A stretch of 64,000 bases of DNA from Entomortierella parvispora (lineage: Eukaryota > Mortierellomycota > Mortierellomycetes > Mortierellales > Mortierellaceae). The stretch's first letter is position 1; the number at the start of each line of letters is the position of its first letter. Positions 37,717-49,031 of the stretch are shown one piece after another. Under the pieces are notes generated by a model. That model was not told the origin of the DNA, made no database searches, and was given only the letters and a program-made list of their open reading frames with translations. The DNA lies in the NCBI GenBank assembly GCA_963573315.1, contig OY752147.1:1178001-1242000 (forward strand), in the 5' to 3' direction. The translations under genes and the position numbers were made by a program.

Positions 37717-37874
37717 GCCACACCGTCAAGCATTGTTTAATGGACCTCACATGTCTATTCGCAATTTTTGTTTTTTGAACTTTGGGTGTGATTAAGTGAA
37801 CATAGCGGAATCAAATTCAACATGGCTACTTTCTGACCTAGTACATCACTATACCGGTTTGCAATACTACGTAG

Positions 37875-40323
37875 ATGACCTCTCAGACGGGAAAGTCAAA
37901 GGACCGTCCTTGGAACGAGTTGATCAATAGCAGTCGCAAGGGGGCTACATATTTCCTGGAGCTTGAGAATGTTCTTCTGGCGCAACCGGTGGGTTATTTT
38001 GAGAGTCGGGACATGGACGTGAGTAATCATAATGCCGTTGTGGAAGAGTGGAAGGGATGGATGGCCACTTTTCGAGATAGCAAACACAGGATTCTCGTCG
38101 GCTTGGCTCGAAAGCACCACAAGGTACCAGAGGCCGTTTCAAAATACTTGCTCAACCAAGTGCTGATTGCTCGGAAATTGGACATGATGGAAACAAGCAA
38201 GGCTCAATTGCATGATAATGAGACGGAAATGACTAGCATGCTGAGGAATGGTGAGTTACAGTATGCTTGCTTGTTTTCACTCTATCATGTCGTGTCTCCT
38301 CTAACACTTATTTCATTTCAGTATCTCTTCCAGTGGGAGAGCCGGCCTCGGCACCTTTGTCGTTATCGTTCAACCGGAAGAGGAAGCAACCGATACGCGA
38401 GCAGGTATGTTATTTCATTATTTGAAAACACAATGGTCCTAAGCATCGCGTCTTACAGGTGCTCTGACTCACATGGTACGACAGCCTTCTGTTCCCATGG
38501 ATGAACAAGACGCGACTTCTCCCACTGCAGACAAGGCATCGCCGTCGCATCTTATTGGGAATGAGGATGCTCAAGACCCCACTTTGTGGGATCCTCCTGA
38601 ACCGGCAGCAACGGCTGCATCGACATCGGGTCAAGTGAGAACGTTGCCGGCAGTCTCGTCTCCCTTAACAACAGCAACGATTGCGTCAACGTTGGGTCCG
38701 ACAACAACATCGCCCGAAGTCCCTTCATCTTCCTCAACAGAAGCAGCAGAAGAACATGTCAGTGACATCGACGAAAATGAGCGAGCAGAGCTTTTGGCTC
38801 ATATCGAGCAAGCCTCGCATGCTACTTGTGAGGTTAGTACACCAAGTTGCAGTGAACTATGTGGTCAAATGAGTCTCAGGATATTATTTAATCTTCGCCA
38901 TCTTGTAAATGTATCATAGTGGAAAATCGATGGCATTTGCGTGGCGTGTTCTTTTCAACATTACCAAAAGACTTGCGTTGGAGCTCTGGTTGAAAGGAAG
39001 ATAAAAAAGTCCGAAATCGCAGACATCATGTGAGTATTAATGCGCTTGCAAGCGTAGCCGTGCCTCCTTAGTGATCATTAATCGCCTTTTTAAATATAGG
39101 GCTATAACAGGGATATTTGCACCTTTTCTCCCCACGGAAAGAATGATTGCGACTATAGGAAGAGCCATGCTGGATGAAATTGTCGTTCCTATGATATTGC
39201 CTGATCTGGTTCTTGATGACGCGGCGATCTTGACAGCCGTGCGTGTATGTCTAATCCAATGGATCCGCGCTGCCCACATTTATGCAATATGTGGCTTTAC
39301 TTCATGTTTCTGAAACGAAATTACTAACCATTTCTCATAATCTTCATCACTCCAGCTTTGGATAAACAACAGGCAGGAAGAAGCCAGCGAAGCACTGCGC
39401 GAAATGGACAGGCACACACGGAATATGATTGAAACAATGTAGGTTGTCTTCAATCTGGTACTCTGAAGCAAATGAGGCTCGCTTGTTTGTCGGGTGTCCT
39501 AACCTGCCTCATCGTTGAATAATCACTCCTTCCTTAGGTTTGAGCGCCTGCCTATAAAGCAGGACAGATCCATCTCTGAATCGACATTTGTGGTAAACTA
39601 CCTCTCTCCTGTTCTTCATGGGACTCTGAAACTCGACCCTCGAATCTATTCTGTTCACTTGTGAGTAGACCTCGTAAAGTTGCCCAACGATGCCCTTATT
39701 TCGTTATTTCGTTTGAAATTTATTCGCTTTCATCCCTAATGTGCCATATTTTAGCCCGAACACCTGCTCCGAAGTACAAAAACATCAAGGTCTAAAACCC
39801 GACAGACCAGACATTGTTGTTAAGGCGCGAAGCCGTGAGATTCTGTACGGAGAGGTCACTGGTTTGTCTCAAGAACACAATACTTGGAAAAACAATTGGG
39901 ACCTTTTTCGCCTTGCTCGATTCGGCAAAGCTTTCTTGAACGATGGATTTGAGGTCGCCCCACTTGTCCAAGTTGTGTTCTCCAATGCCACGTACATGCG
40001 ACTTACAGTGGGGGCGAGAGGTATGTACCTCCTGAAGGAAGTTGGATCTTTCGTGATTCCCACCATGGTCTCAATGATCCCTGCGCTCCTTGCCACCCTC
40101 CCGACGCTTCTTGTTGCTCAGGTATGTTGACCCTCACTTTTGAGTTAATTATCATATTATATAATAATAACTTATATTAATATTTTATAATATTCAAAAA
40201 TTATAACTGTCGGCCCATCTCATAATGTAGGCAGATTTGAAAAGATGCTCTGGGGAACCCAGCAATCGGAAGCGCTCATGGGGTTTCAGAGATATCCAGG
40301 ATGCGAAAAAACGATTGATCTGA
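37875..40323 (+). CDS. Uncharacterised protein with PD-(D/E)XK-like nuclease motif
   Basis: Nine exons: 37875-38250, 38322-38404, 38485-38832, 38920-39029, 39100-39244, 39356-39438, 39538-39660, 39755-40121, 40231-40323. All phases agree and give an intact 575-residue protein. The first 125 residues are helical with no known domain. A Ser/Thr/Pro-rich linker (about 130-270) follows, then a short cysteine-bearing segment (CVACSF...TCVG). The C-terminal part contains STFVVNYLSPVLHG, then RPDIVV (Asp442), ILYGEVTG (Glu456, Thr458) and DLFRLARFGKAFL. The PD...GEx(K/T) spacing and the following RLA-F-K helix resemble PD-(D/E)XK restriction-like domains common in Mucoromycota repeats and effector-like proteins. 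Thr sits where Lys is usual, so activity is doubtful. The intron at 40122-40230 is very AT-rich. Confidence 0.6.
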
Positions 40324-40629
40324 GCTACCCATATGTTTTGTGCAGATTCACAGTAGCCCGGGAATAAATTGCTTATTGCCATACCAGTCATTGTTCCTAG
40401 CTGAGAATTTGTATGCTCTCATCTGATTCTGACGAGGTGTCTTGAAATTTCACGCAGTTGTGTGGGCGCGAGCGTAGTGAACACAGAGTTGGGGGCGCTG
40501 CTTCCTCCTGAGGAAAAAATACTTCGATCGAGAGAAGGATATACTTCAAATGAATAGAAATGGAAGATGGGTTGATGAGTAAGGTGTCGTTTGGGCGATG
40601 GCCGTTGGATCAATTACAATGTTTTTAGC
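40324..40629. other. Spacer before repeat copy 2
   Basis: No gene seen between the stop at 40323 and the start of the 3.2-kb repeat. Confidence 0.4.
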
Positions 40630-40889
40630 CTTCACGTCTTGTTGTCCGACCTTCAAGCGGCCCGGTCTGGTTGTTTGCTCAAGTTTTCTAGTCAATAAAA
40701 GTATAGCCTGGTTCACACCTCTCTCCTTCTTTGTCACTTCTCTCCTTCACTCTCTCTCTCTCACACACCTTTTCATTGAGGGATCTCATCGGCCTTTGAT
40801 TAGAAGGTCATCACTTTGGTTTTCATTTTTGTCGGTATTGTCGGTCGACCTTTCTCCGTTTATTACCCTATACCGCCTTCCAAACAATC

Positions 40890-43468
40890 ATGACTGCAGC
40901 AACAATATTACCTCAGTCCAGATCGCATTTAATGGTCACGACCACCTTCTTCACATTTGCCCTCCTAATCGTTGCTTCCTCCACCCCATCTTGTTCTGCT
41001 TCTTCTGTGTCCTTCTCCTCATCCACAGAAGCCATCGCTGCCTCTTGTACACCCTCATTGCTCAATCTCGCACAATCATCATCACGAAGCAAAGGTGATC
41101 ATGAATCCCTGCAGCACTCTCAGATCGTCCGGAGAACAGGAAGGAGAAGGCGAAGAAGCAGGGCCTTGACGATCCTTACCGAGAGCCCGTTGCTTGGATG
41201 GGTAGAAATGAAAGGTGAGTAGGACACAGCAAACAAACAAGAAAGAAAGACAACAGAGATCTCAATTGATCATTATCAGATTCAGGAACTGACTTGTTTT
41301 TCTGGGGGAGAAAAATCAGCTCCTGCAACTCAGGCACTCCAACGCAGAGATGAAGCAGAGGAGAAGGACGATGACAGAAGAAGAGAGTCCGGCGATCATC
41401 CCGACAGATTTGAAGAGGGCGACCAAGAAGACGAAACTTTGGATGGAAAAGAAAACGAAGTGCCGAAGCAACCAAAGGATGAAGAAGATGCCGAGAGAGA
41501 AAAGGATAAGCAAGATGAAGAGGCAGAAAAGAAACGAAAAGAAGAAGAAGCCAAGGCCAAGGAGGAGGCTGATCGTCAGAAAGCAAAAGAGGAAGAAGAA
41601 GCCAAATCAAAAGAAGAGCGAGAGAGGCAGAAGACCAAGGAAGAAGAAGAGAAAAAAGAGAGGGAGCAACAGGAGGCCAGAAAGAGAGAGGAGAAGGAAG
41701 CTAAAGAAAAGGCTGACAGAGAAGCCCGAGAGGAAGCCGAGAGCAAGGCCAGGGAAGAAGCGGATCTCAAGGCCAAGGAAGAGGCCGAACGCAAAGCCAA
41801 GGAGGAAGCAGACGTGAAAGCAAGAGAGGAGGATAATCTCAAAGCAAAAGAAGAGGCAAACCCGAAGGCCAAGGAAGAGGCAGACTCGAAGGCCAAGGAA
41901 GAGGCAGATATGAAGGCTGCTGAAGAAAAGGCTGCCCGGAAAGCAAATGAGGCCGTCCTCAAGGCCAAAGAGGAGGAGGAAGCTAGGATTAGAGATCAGA
42001 ATGAAGCTGATCGAAAGACCAGAAAGGAGGAAGAGAACGAACGCGAGAAGAATGAGAGAGCCGAGGCTGAGCAGGAGGAGCGCGATCGACAAGCACAAAG
42101 GGATACCGACAAGAACAATGGTGGTAACTGACCTTTCTGCTCCACATATTCCTTTCAGCTCAAGACTTGATTCCTAATACCGTCCACCTTGTGCTACCTT
42201 TAGGAAACGAAGAGTCCGCCCTTGACGGCAATGGCTTCTCGCGCAACAAAAAATCTAGTGGTGACAATTCCAAAAAGACAATTCTCATTGTCTCTGCCGT
42301 TGCTGGGTGCGTTGTCCTTGCAGTTATCATCTCTGGCCTCATCTTCATGCACAAGCGCCAAGCCCAGAGGAGATCCTCGGCTCTAAACCGATTCTTGAAC
42401 CGTACTGTTGAACTCCACCCAATGTACGGCCAGTTTTCCGACTTGTCGTTCGGAGGAAATCGCAGTAACGGCGAGAAGGCCGGTCTGGCTTCCTCCTCTG
42501 CCTCCCATACACAGCATCAACAACAATTCCCTGAGGTGCCTCATGACTATCTCCATAGCAACTGGAATGGACCCATACCTTCTGCTATGCCATCGCTCCT
42601 CCCACTGGACAATCAGCAGTACGATGACCATGACATTGTTGAATATGGGGGAATTGGCCCCGAGATGGATCAGTATGGCCACCACCGCCCTCAGCAGCCA
42701 CCTTTCATGACTTATGACCCCCAACACCAACAAAATTACGCGTACCAACAACACTACCACGAATATTACTACTACCCTGAAGACTCTTGCGACAGTGCCT
42801 CTTATGGCCAAGAGGTCAATGCTAATGAACAATACCATATGCAAAGCTCTAGTCCCGTCTCTACCGCTGAGCTGATTGTGGCGAACAACAACACCGTGCA
42901 ACCATTATCCTACATAGTATACCCGTCCTCTGAACCTGACGCAGTTGCTACGCTGTCCCCACCACCAAGAGAGGCTCGTCTACCAGCCATCGTCACAGCA
43001 GATCTCCCGCCAGCAGAGTCCGCGTCGTCCAACTCGTCTCCAAGGCAGGGCAAGTCAAGGATAATCCGTTCTCCCGAAGGAATCGTAGAGCCAAAAGCGG
43101 ACAGAGACACATTTGTAGTCAAGATGGGGCGAGGCTCGAGCATTCATCACCCCGGTAGTAAAGACACCGACAACAACAACCACAGACGTGGTAGAGGAAA
43201 CAAGAGCGGCGTTCACCTTCTTAGCTTGGACAGACATGAAATCAAGGCAGATCCTGGTCTGCGCATGACGTTCAAGCCCGCGCCCGTTTCTGCCCTGATC
43301 GCCTCGGAGCTCATATATTCTTCATGCAAGAGCGCAGCCGCTGATGAAGAGGCTGGAACTTCATCCACTCAAGGATCGTCTTCGGTGGGCTCACCCTCGC
43401 CAAAGAACATCCGGAGGACGGGCAGTCTGTTGTTTGAGCAGTGCAATACCACAGAAAAAAGACTTTAA
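40890..43468 (+). CDS. Single-pass membrane protein with charged coiled coil (copy 2)
   Basis: Exons 40890-41214, 41320-42123 and 42159-43468; 812 residues. It is identical to the first copy except one residue: Glu replaces Asp in the coiled coil, from a base change near 41676. Signal peptide, KAKEEAD-type coiled coil, membrane segment and Gln/Tyr/Ser tail are as in copy 1. AATAAA lies just after the stop. Both copies keep the full promoter, so both could be expressed. Confidence 0.72.
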
Positions 43469-43809
43469 CGAAATAAACATTGATAACGATCCCAATGCAA
43501 AATGTGCGGCGCTTTTTTGATGTTTTGAATGTTGACAAACCAGCACATCCCAGAAAGTGGCAAGGCAAGACATGATCTTCGAACCAGAAGGCCACGAACC
43601 TATTGACTCTTCTGAATGAGGCCACGCGTGCTTTGGTAACTGGAAGGTTGGACACGGCGGATGGACGTGCAAATGTAACTGAGACAAACAATAATGATGC
43701 TGATGCTTAAATACCAATCCATTCCGGTCCTATTCCACTTTTTGTCCTTTCTCGACGACCGCTCGACAACTTCTACGCTCCTACCTTCTTTCGTGCACGA
43801 CATTCAGAC
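43469..43809 (+). promoter_or_regulatory. Promoter of quinone oxidoreductase 1
   Basis: 341 bases inside the repeat, with an A/T-rich stretch (GATGCTTAAATACC at about 43700) resembling a core promoter and a pyrimidine-rich leader (43720-43800). The same promoter in copy 1 now drives the Fanzor chimera. Confidence 0.45.
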
Positions 43810-45025
43810 ATGACTCCTCCATCCACTACCACCAAAGCCGCTGTTTTCAATGGCGCGAAGCCCACCGGTCCGTTCTTGACCATTTCTGAGATTCCCATCC
43901 GTGAGCCCACCTCTGGAGAAGCCGTGGTCGAGATCTTGGCAGCTCGAGTCCTCAGCTACGCATCCGAGATCTTTGATGGTAGTCGACCTTACCCGAACCT
44001 CCTCCCTCTCGTCCCTGGAGCTGGTGGTATTGGTATTATTCGATCCATTGGTCCTGGAAACACAACATTGCAAACTGGTCAACTGGTGGTGATTGATCCA
44101 ACGATTCGCGCTCGCGATAACGCCATTTCGCCCGACATCATGCTCCATGGTCTCATTGCCTATGGTCCTGGACCTCAGAGTCTCCAAGCGGTCTGGAACC
44201 ATGGCACCTGGGCTGAAAAATCAGTCATCCCCGTAGAGAACTTGGTAAGCATCGAAGACTGATCAATCATGACAGCTATCGAAGACAGAAACGACTTCTA
44301 ACACAACTTGAAAACACTGAATCTTCTCAAAACAGTATGCAGTGCCTCCTAGCCTCCAGACAAAGTATAGCACGGCGCAGCTGACTACCATTGGCTCCTT
44401 TGCAGTTGTGTATGGAGGTCTACTTGCGGCGGATCTTAAGGCAGGCCAGACCATTGCCATTACAGGTGCCACCGGTCCCTTTGGTTCCTCTGCCATAGCC
44501 GTCGCTCTGGCAATGGGCGCTCGTCGCGTTATTGCATCAGGTCGTAATGCAGCAGCTCTAGAGTCGCTCGTCACAAAGTTTGGCTCTCGTGTTTTCCCTT
44601 TGGTCGCGACAGGGGATGAGGTTCAAGACACGGCCAATTTCAGAACTGCAGCCGGAGAGGGGTTCCACATCGATGTCACCTTTGACATCCTGCCCCCCGC
44701 AGCCCCATTTTCGACAGCCCGCGCAGCCATCAGCGCCTTGCGATATGGTGGTACAGCAGTCCTGATGGGTGGCGTTCAAAGCAATGTCGAGCTGCCCTAC
44801 CCTGTTATTATGAGCAGGAGTTTGACTATCAAGGGAAACTTCATGTACACACGAGAGGCGAACGTGAACCTACTTGGCATGCTGGATTCGGGATTACTCG
44901 ATCCGACTTTGGTCCAGCACACGACATTCAAGTTGGATCAAGCGGATGAGGCTGTTCAGTGGTCTAAGGACCATTCGGGTCCTTTCATGGCGACTCTTTT
45001 GACGCCCAATCCAGAGACGCAGTAG
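43810..45025 (+). CDS. Zinc-less MDR quinone oxidoreductase-like protein 1
   Basis: NAD(P)H-dependent reductase of the medium-chain dehydrogenase/reductase superfamily, probably acting on quinones or reactive carbonyls. Two exons, 43810-44244 and 44336-45025, phase 0, 374 residues. The catalytic N-terminal domain shows FDGSRPYPNLLPLVPGAGGIGIIRSIG, a GroES-like pattern without the catalytic zinc-ligand cysteine. The Rossmann domain starts at TIAITGATGPFGSSA near residue 184, followed by AMGARRVIASGR. The C-terminal DEAVQWSKDHSGPF is typical. A paralogue follows 168 bases downstream on the same strand. Confidence 0.85.
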
Positions 45026-45192
45026 TTTGTTTATCCGTCGGGACTAGACCAATAAAAAAAGCGGTGCATGCTATCTGACGGTCGTAGTGCGCAGTGCAGG
45101 ATGGCACAAAGGGGGGACGTTTTTGCCCTTTTTTGATTTCTTTTTCTTCAAAATTGCCAACAATCCCTCTGACCATTACTCCACCCAAAAGA

Positions 45193-46409
45193 ATGGCGAC
45201 GACCACGAAAGCTGCCCTGTTTACTGGGCCAAAGGCCACTCCACCTTTCTTGGAGCTTACTCAGATTCCAATCCGCGAACCAACTGCAGGCGAGGCAGTT
45301 GTCGAGATCTTAGCGACCCACATTCGAAGCTATTCTTCAGAGATTCTCGACGGCACCCGCCCTTTTAGCAGCATCCCGCCCATGATCCCTGGCAATGGAG
45401 GGGTTGGTATTATCCGAGCTATTGGGCCTGGAAACACTCTTCTCCAAGTGGGCCAGTTGGTTGCTATCGACCCCGCGATCCGTGCTCGCGATGATCCAAT
45501 TTCTCCGGATACCCTCATCATGGGCTTTTATGCTTCTGGTTCCGGAGGGAAGAGTCTACACTCTGTCTGGAAGAACGGAACCTGGGCCGAAAAGGCAGTT
45601 ATCCCTGTTGAAGTCCTGGTACGAGAAAAGAAAAAAGAAACGAGTTGCCACTTTCTCAGTTTATCGTGAGGCCACTGATGCTTATCGACGGAGTCTTTTT
45701 CTCTCCCTTTCTTTATGTGTACACCTAGTTTCCAATTTCTTCCAGCCTCCAGTCAAAGTATGACATCCACACGATTACATCCATCACAGGATACAGCATT
45801 GTTTACGGAGGACTCATGGATTCACTCCGTCCAGGAGATACCATCGCCATCACCGGCTCGACAGGTCCCTATGGTGCCTCTGCCATTGCTGTGGCTTTGG
45901 CCATGGGTGCTAGGCGCGTCATTGCGTCGGGTCGGAGCGAAGGTGTATTGAAGAGCTACGTGGCCAAGTTTGGCCCTCGTGTCGTTCCAATGGTCGCCAC
46001 AGGAGATGAGGATCAAGATACGGCCAATTTCAAGAAGGCTGCAGGTGAAGGGTACGCGATCGATGTGGCCTTTGATATCCTTCCTCCGACGGCTCCGTTT
46101 TCCATAGCTCGAGCGGCGATCAACGCGGTGCGAATCAACGGGACGGCAGTTCTGATGGGAGGAGTTAGAGACAAGATCGAGTTACCCTACTCTCAGGTCG
46201 TGTACAGAAATCTGACTATCAAGGGTCGCTTCATGAACCCGAGGTCGGCCGTGGTGGAGCTATTGGGTATGATGGAGGCGGGTTTGATCGATCCCACGTT
46301 GCTCGAGTACAAGACATTCCGTCTTGATCAGATTGAAGAAGGTCTTCAATGGGCAAAGACACATGCAGGGCCCTTTGAGTCGACCGTCTTGCTCCCGAAT
46401 GCCAAATAA
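45193..46409 (+). CDS. Zinc-less MDR quinone oxidoreductase-like protein 2
   Basis: Tandem paralogue of the preceding gene. Two exons, 45193-45618 and 45729-46409, phase 0, 368 residues, with the intron in the same place. Rossmann motif TIAITGSTGPYGASA; catalytic domain IPPMIPGNGGVGIIRAIGPGN. The two proteins look about 60% identical by eye. The acceptor at 45728 (CACCTAG) is preferred over the later TTCCAG because it restores FPISSSLQSKYD, which aligns with YAVPPSLQTKYS of the paralogue. Confidence 0.85.
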
Positions 46410-48760
46410 AGAAGAAACAATCACTATTGTCTAGGCAGACGTGAGCTCTTGGCGCTTTAGCCCTGACATTGTCTAAAATAAAAACGTGGCCTTGGCCACA
46501 AAACGTAGACCAAACCGGTTATTTGAAGAGAGTTCTCGAAAAGGCGGAGGAAGGCGCAAGACAAAAGTGCCACTGTTTTTTATTTCTGACATCATGAGCC
46601 TTCCAACTGCTTTGTTTGTTAAAAAAAAGCTGATTTTCTAAAAACAATGTTGAGGCAGAGCACACAAGAGTGAGGGTTATCTGACACTACTTTTTGCAGA
46701 GCCATAGGCTGCCCTGAAACAGGAACGTCTGTGGCAACATAAATTGCGAAGGAGAACGGCCTAAACAGTAGCCATATTATTGAAAGGGCGCAACAATAAT
46801 AATACTGTAATAAAAAGTACAAGCAGGAGTACGCGACAAACCGGAAAGCAGGACAAAACAGGGATCAAGGAAGCAAAGGTACCTTTTCCGCAAAGAACGA
46901 ACAGTTCCTGTTTCTTGATGATCGGTGAACGAAGACAAATCGGCTCTAAAGGTTGCAGATCAGGTTTCCTCTTTCCCTCACTTCCTGGAAAAGGTCCGTT
47001 CCCCTTGGGCTTGAGTCCTTGGCCGCGCGCAGCGGTCCAAAAGCGACAGAATAACCTGCATTGGAAAAAAAAACTCTTTTTGTCTTTGATACTTGCTATT
47101 TGCGGTGCTGTGATGTACAGCAGATGCATCGGGACCTCGGATCCCGGTTCTTTCTATTATCAGGCCCTACCAAACTGAGAAGCGCTGAGGGGAAATAGAG
47201 TGATGGGGTAGGAGGAAAGATGTCCAGCCAAGGGGACTCCTTGGGACCCCCTGGAAGTGGTACAGTGTACTGCTGTACCCGCTTGATCTGGTAACTTCGT
47301 TCCTGAAATCAAACAAAACAACGGCGGGATGATTAAGAAAAGGAGAGGGGGATCGTCATTGTGTCAATACTGCTGCAGATGTTGACAGAGAGATCGAATT
47401 TGCCCATCTTTTCTTCAGAGTATGAGAGAGTAAGGTACGACAGAAAGAGGAATGACTGATGATGATGTTCAAAATGCGCAGGTGAAGAAAGAGACTTGAC
47501 ATGATCGAGGCAACTGTTTACCTTCAATATTTTTGATCAAGTACGCTAAAATGTCGTCCAACAGTCGAAGGAAGAGGCTGAAAGATGTATCGTCCGATCG
47601 CCATTGCGCTACATTTTCTGCAGACTGTGAAGACAGTTTCACGGCAAAACCAGGGGAGAAAATCGGTGATCGCGTAGGAGAAGGAGCGGAGAGGAGAGAG
47701 AGGGGGTTATTGACTGGCTTTCTACCTTGCAAGACGACGATCTCCGCGATCGTGGTCGGTCTGGTTCCAAGTGGTGACAAAGACCGAGGCTGGGTGCAAC
47801 CTTGACACTGGGGGTTACGTACGCGGCACGGACGAGGTGGCAGGCGGACATCTGTTGCTGTATCCATCCATGCCATCCATCCCGACAGGTCCTTTGCAAA
47901 AAGAATGAGGTGAGGTGCAAGTGAAGGCGAAGTGACAGGACTAGAGAAAAAAAGATGCAAACCGGTTTTTTGCGTGGCTGAGAAAGAGATCGAAAGACAA
48001 AATAAGGTGGCAAGGAGAAAACCGGTTTTTTGTAAGCAATCGAGTGAGTTTGAATGCAATAAGGATTGTGGGTGCAGCACACTTGCTCTTTTCATTTCCC
48101 CTGTCCCTTTCCTTTCCTTTCCTTTGTTTGTTGTTCGCGATCGCAGGGAGGCTAGTCCCCACCAGTAATAGGGGCCTCCTTGTCCCTCCATCGCTCCTGG
48201 CTGTCCCCGCCGGGTAAGGGCCAGGAGAGGAGTTCCTCATCTGCTGTGGCCGTGGTCGCTGAGTGAATGCCCTGCTGTCCAACGAGAACCCCTATTGCTG
48301 TACTCCCCTAGCCATTGCGGGAAACAGGAGAGGCAAAGACTCGACAGAAAACTGGTTCTTCACCTTTTTTTTAGGTCTACTGTAATCGGTGCTGAGTTGT
48401 GGAGGCTGCGGGTGTGGCGGACCTTTTGCGAAGCACTACACCCTGGCCAGTCGGGCCTTGATGTTGTCGACCCTTGTCAAAATACTTGTTTGTCGCAGAC
48501 CACACACACTCTATCGGTCTCTCCCTTCGCCTGTCGCCATTTCGACAGCATCGTGTTCGCCCACAACACCGTATCATGTTCTGCAAGAAACAGGAAACGC
48601 ACTTTTTTGTTCTTTTTTTCTTGGCCCACTGGTCCTCCGATCCCTGTTTCCAGATCTCATTCTTATTTGCAATCCCCTCCTTTCCTTGGGATCACTTTAT
48701 TTCTGGCCATCCTTATAAGAAGGGTCGTTGCCTCGAGAACCCTCTTTACCTACTTTTTCG

Positions 48761-48792
<32 letters not shown>

Positions 48793-49031
48793 TTTATTTT
48801 TGCTTCTCTTGTCTTTCGATCTTCACCCGTCCTCCTTCCTTCACCTCACTTTCTTAACGACTCTTCCTCCTCCATCTGTCATACACACATACACACACAC
48901 GCACGCACACTCACACACGAACGCGCATCTGACAGACAACAACAAATTATCCACACACAGTCCTCTTCACGACAGTTGCAACGAGGATCTGATAAACACA
49001 CACAACCTCTTGTAGACAATACACATTCACA
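46410..49031. other. 2.6-kb intergenic region with MFS leader
   Basis: No gene supported; the longest frame (48191-47469, -) has no domain. Near the right end are a (CT)n tract (48757-48793) and a (CA)n tract (48885-48918) in the probable leader of the transporter gene. Confidence 0.45.

Larger units (their letters stand above)
36807..37874. other. Repeat-rich spacer downstream of Fanzor
   Basis: No gene. In order: an alternating GC run (36950-36962), an 18-base minisatellite (37013-37124) and a two-copy direct repeat (37261-37456, 37548-37716). Any Fanzor guide RNA would be expected at the gene's flanks, so this is one place to look, but I see no recognisable RNA fold. Confidence 0.45.
40630..43812 (+). 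repeat. 3.2-kb direct repeat, copy 2
   Basis: Second copy of 23606-26788. It ends at the ATG of an intact oxidoreductase gene, so this side is the likelier original arrangement. Confidence 0.93.

Noticed and set aside
27700-37870. Terminal inverted repeats of the MULE/Fanzor module
   Set aside because: I looked at the flanks by eye and found no convincing inverted pair or target duplication; a computed search is needed.
38405-38484. Frameshift in the PD-(D/E)XK-like gene at exon 3
   Set aside because: Using the acceptor TACGACAG at 38484 rather than TTACAG at 38458 restores phase, so the gene is intact.
47469-48191. 240-codon frame on the minus strand upstream of the MFS gene
   Set aside because: Composition follows the C/T-rich DNA, no domain is visible, and it lies in the probable promoter region.
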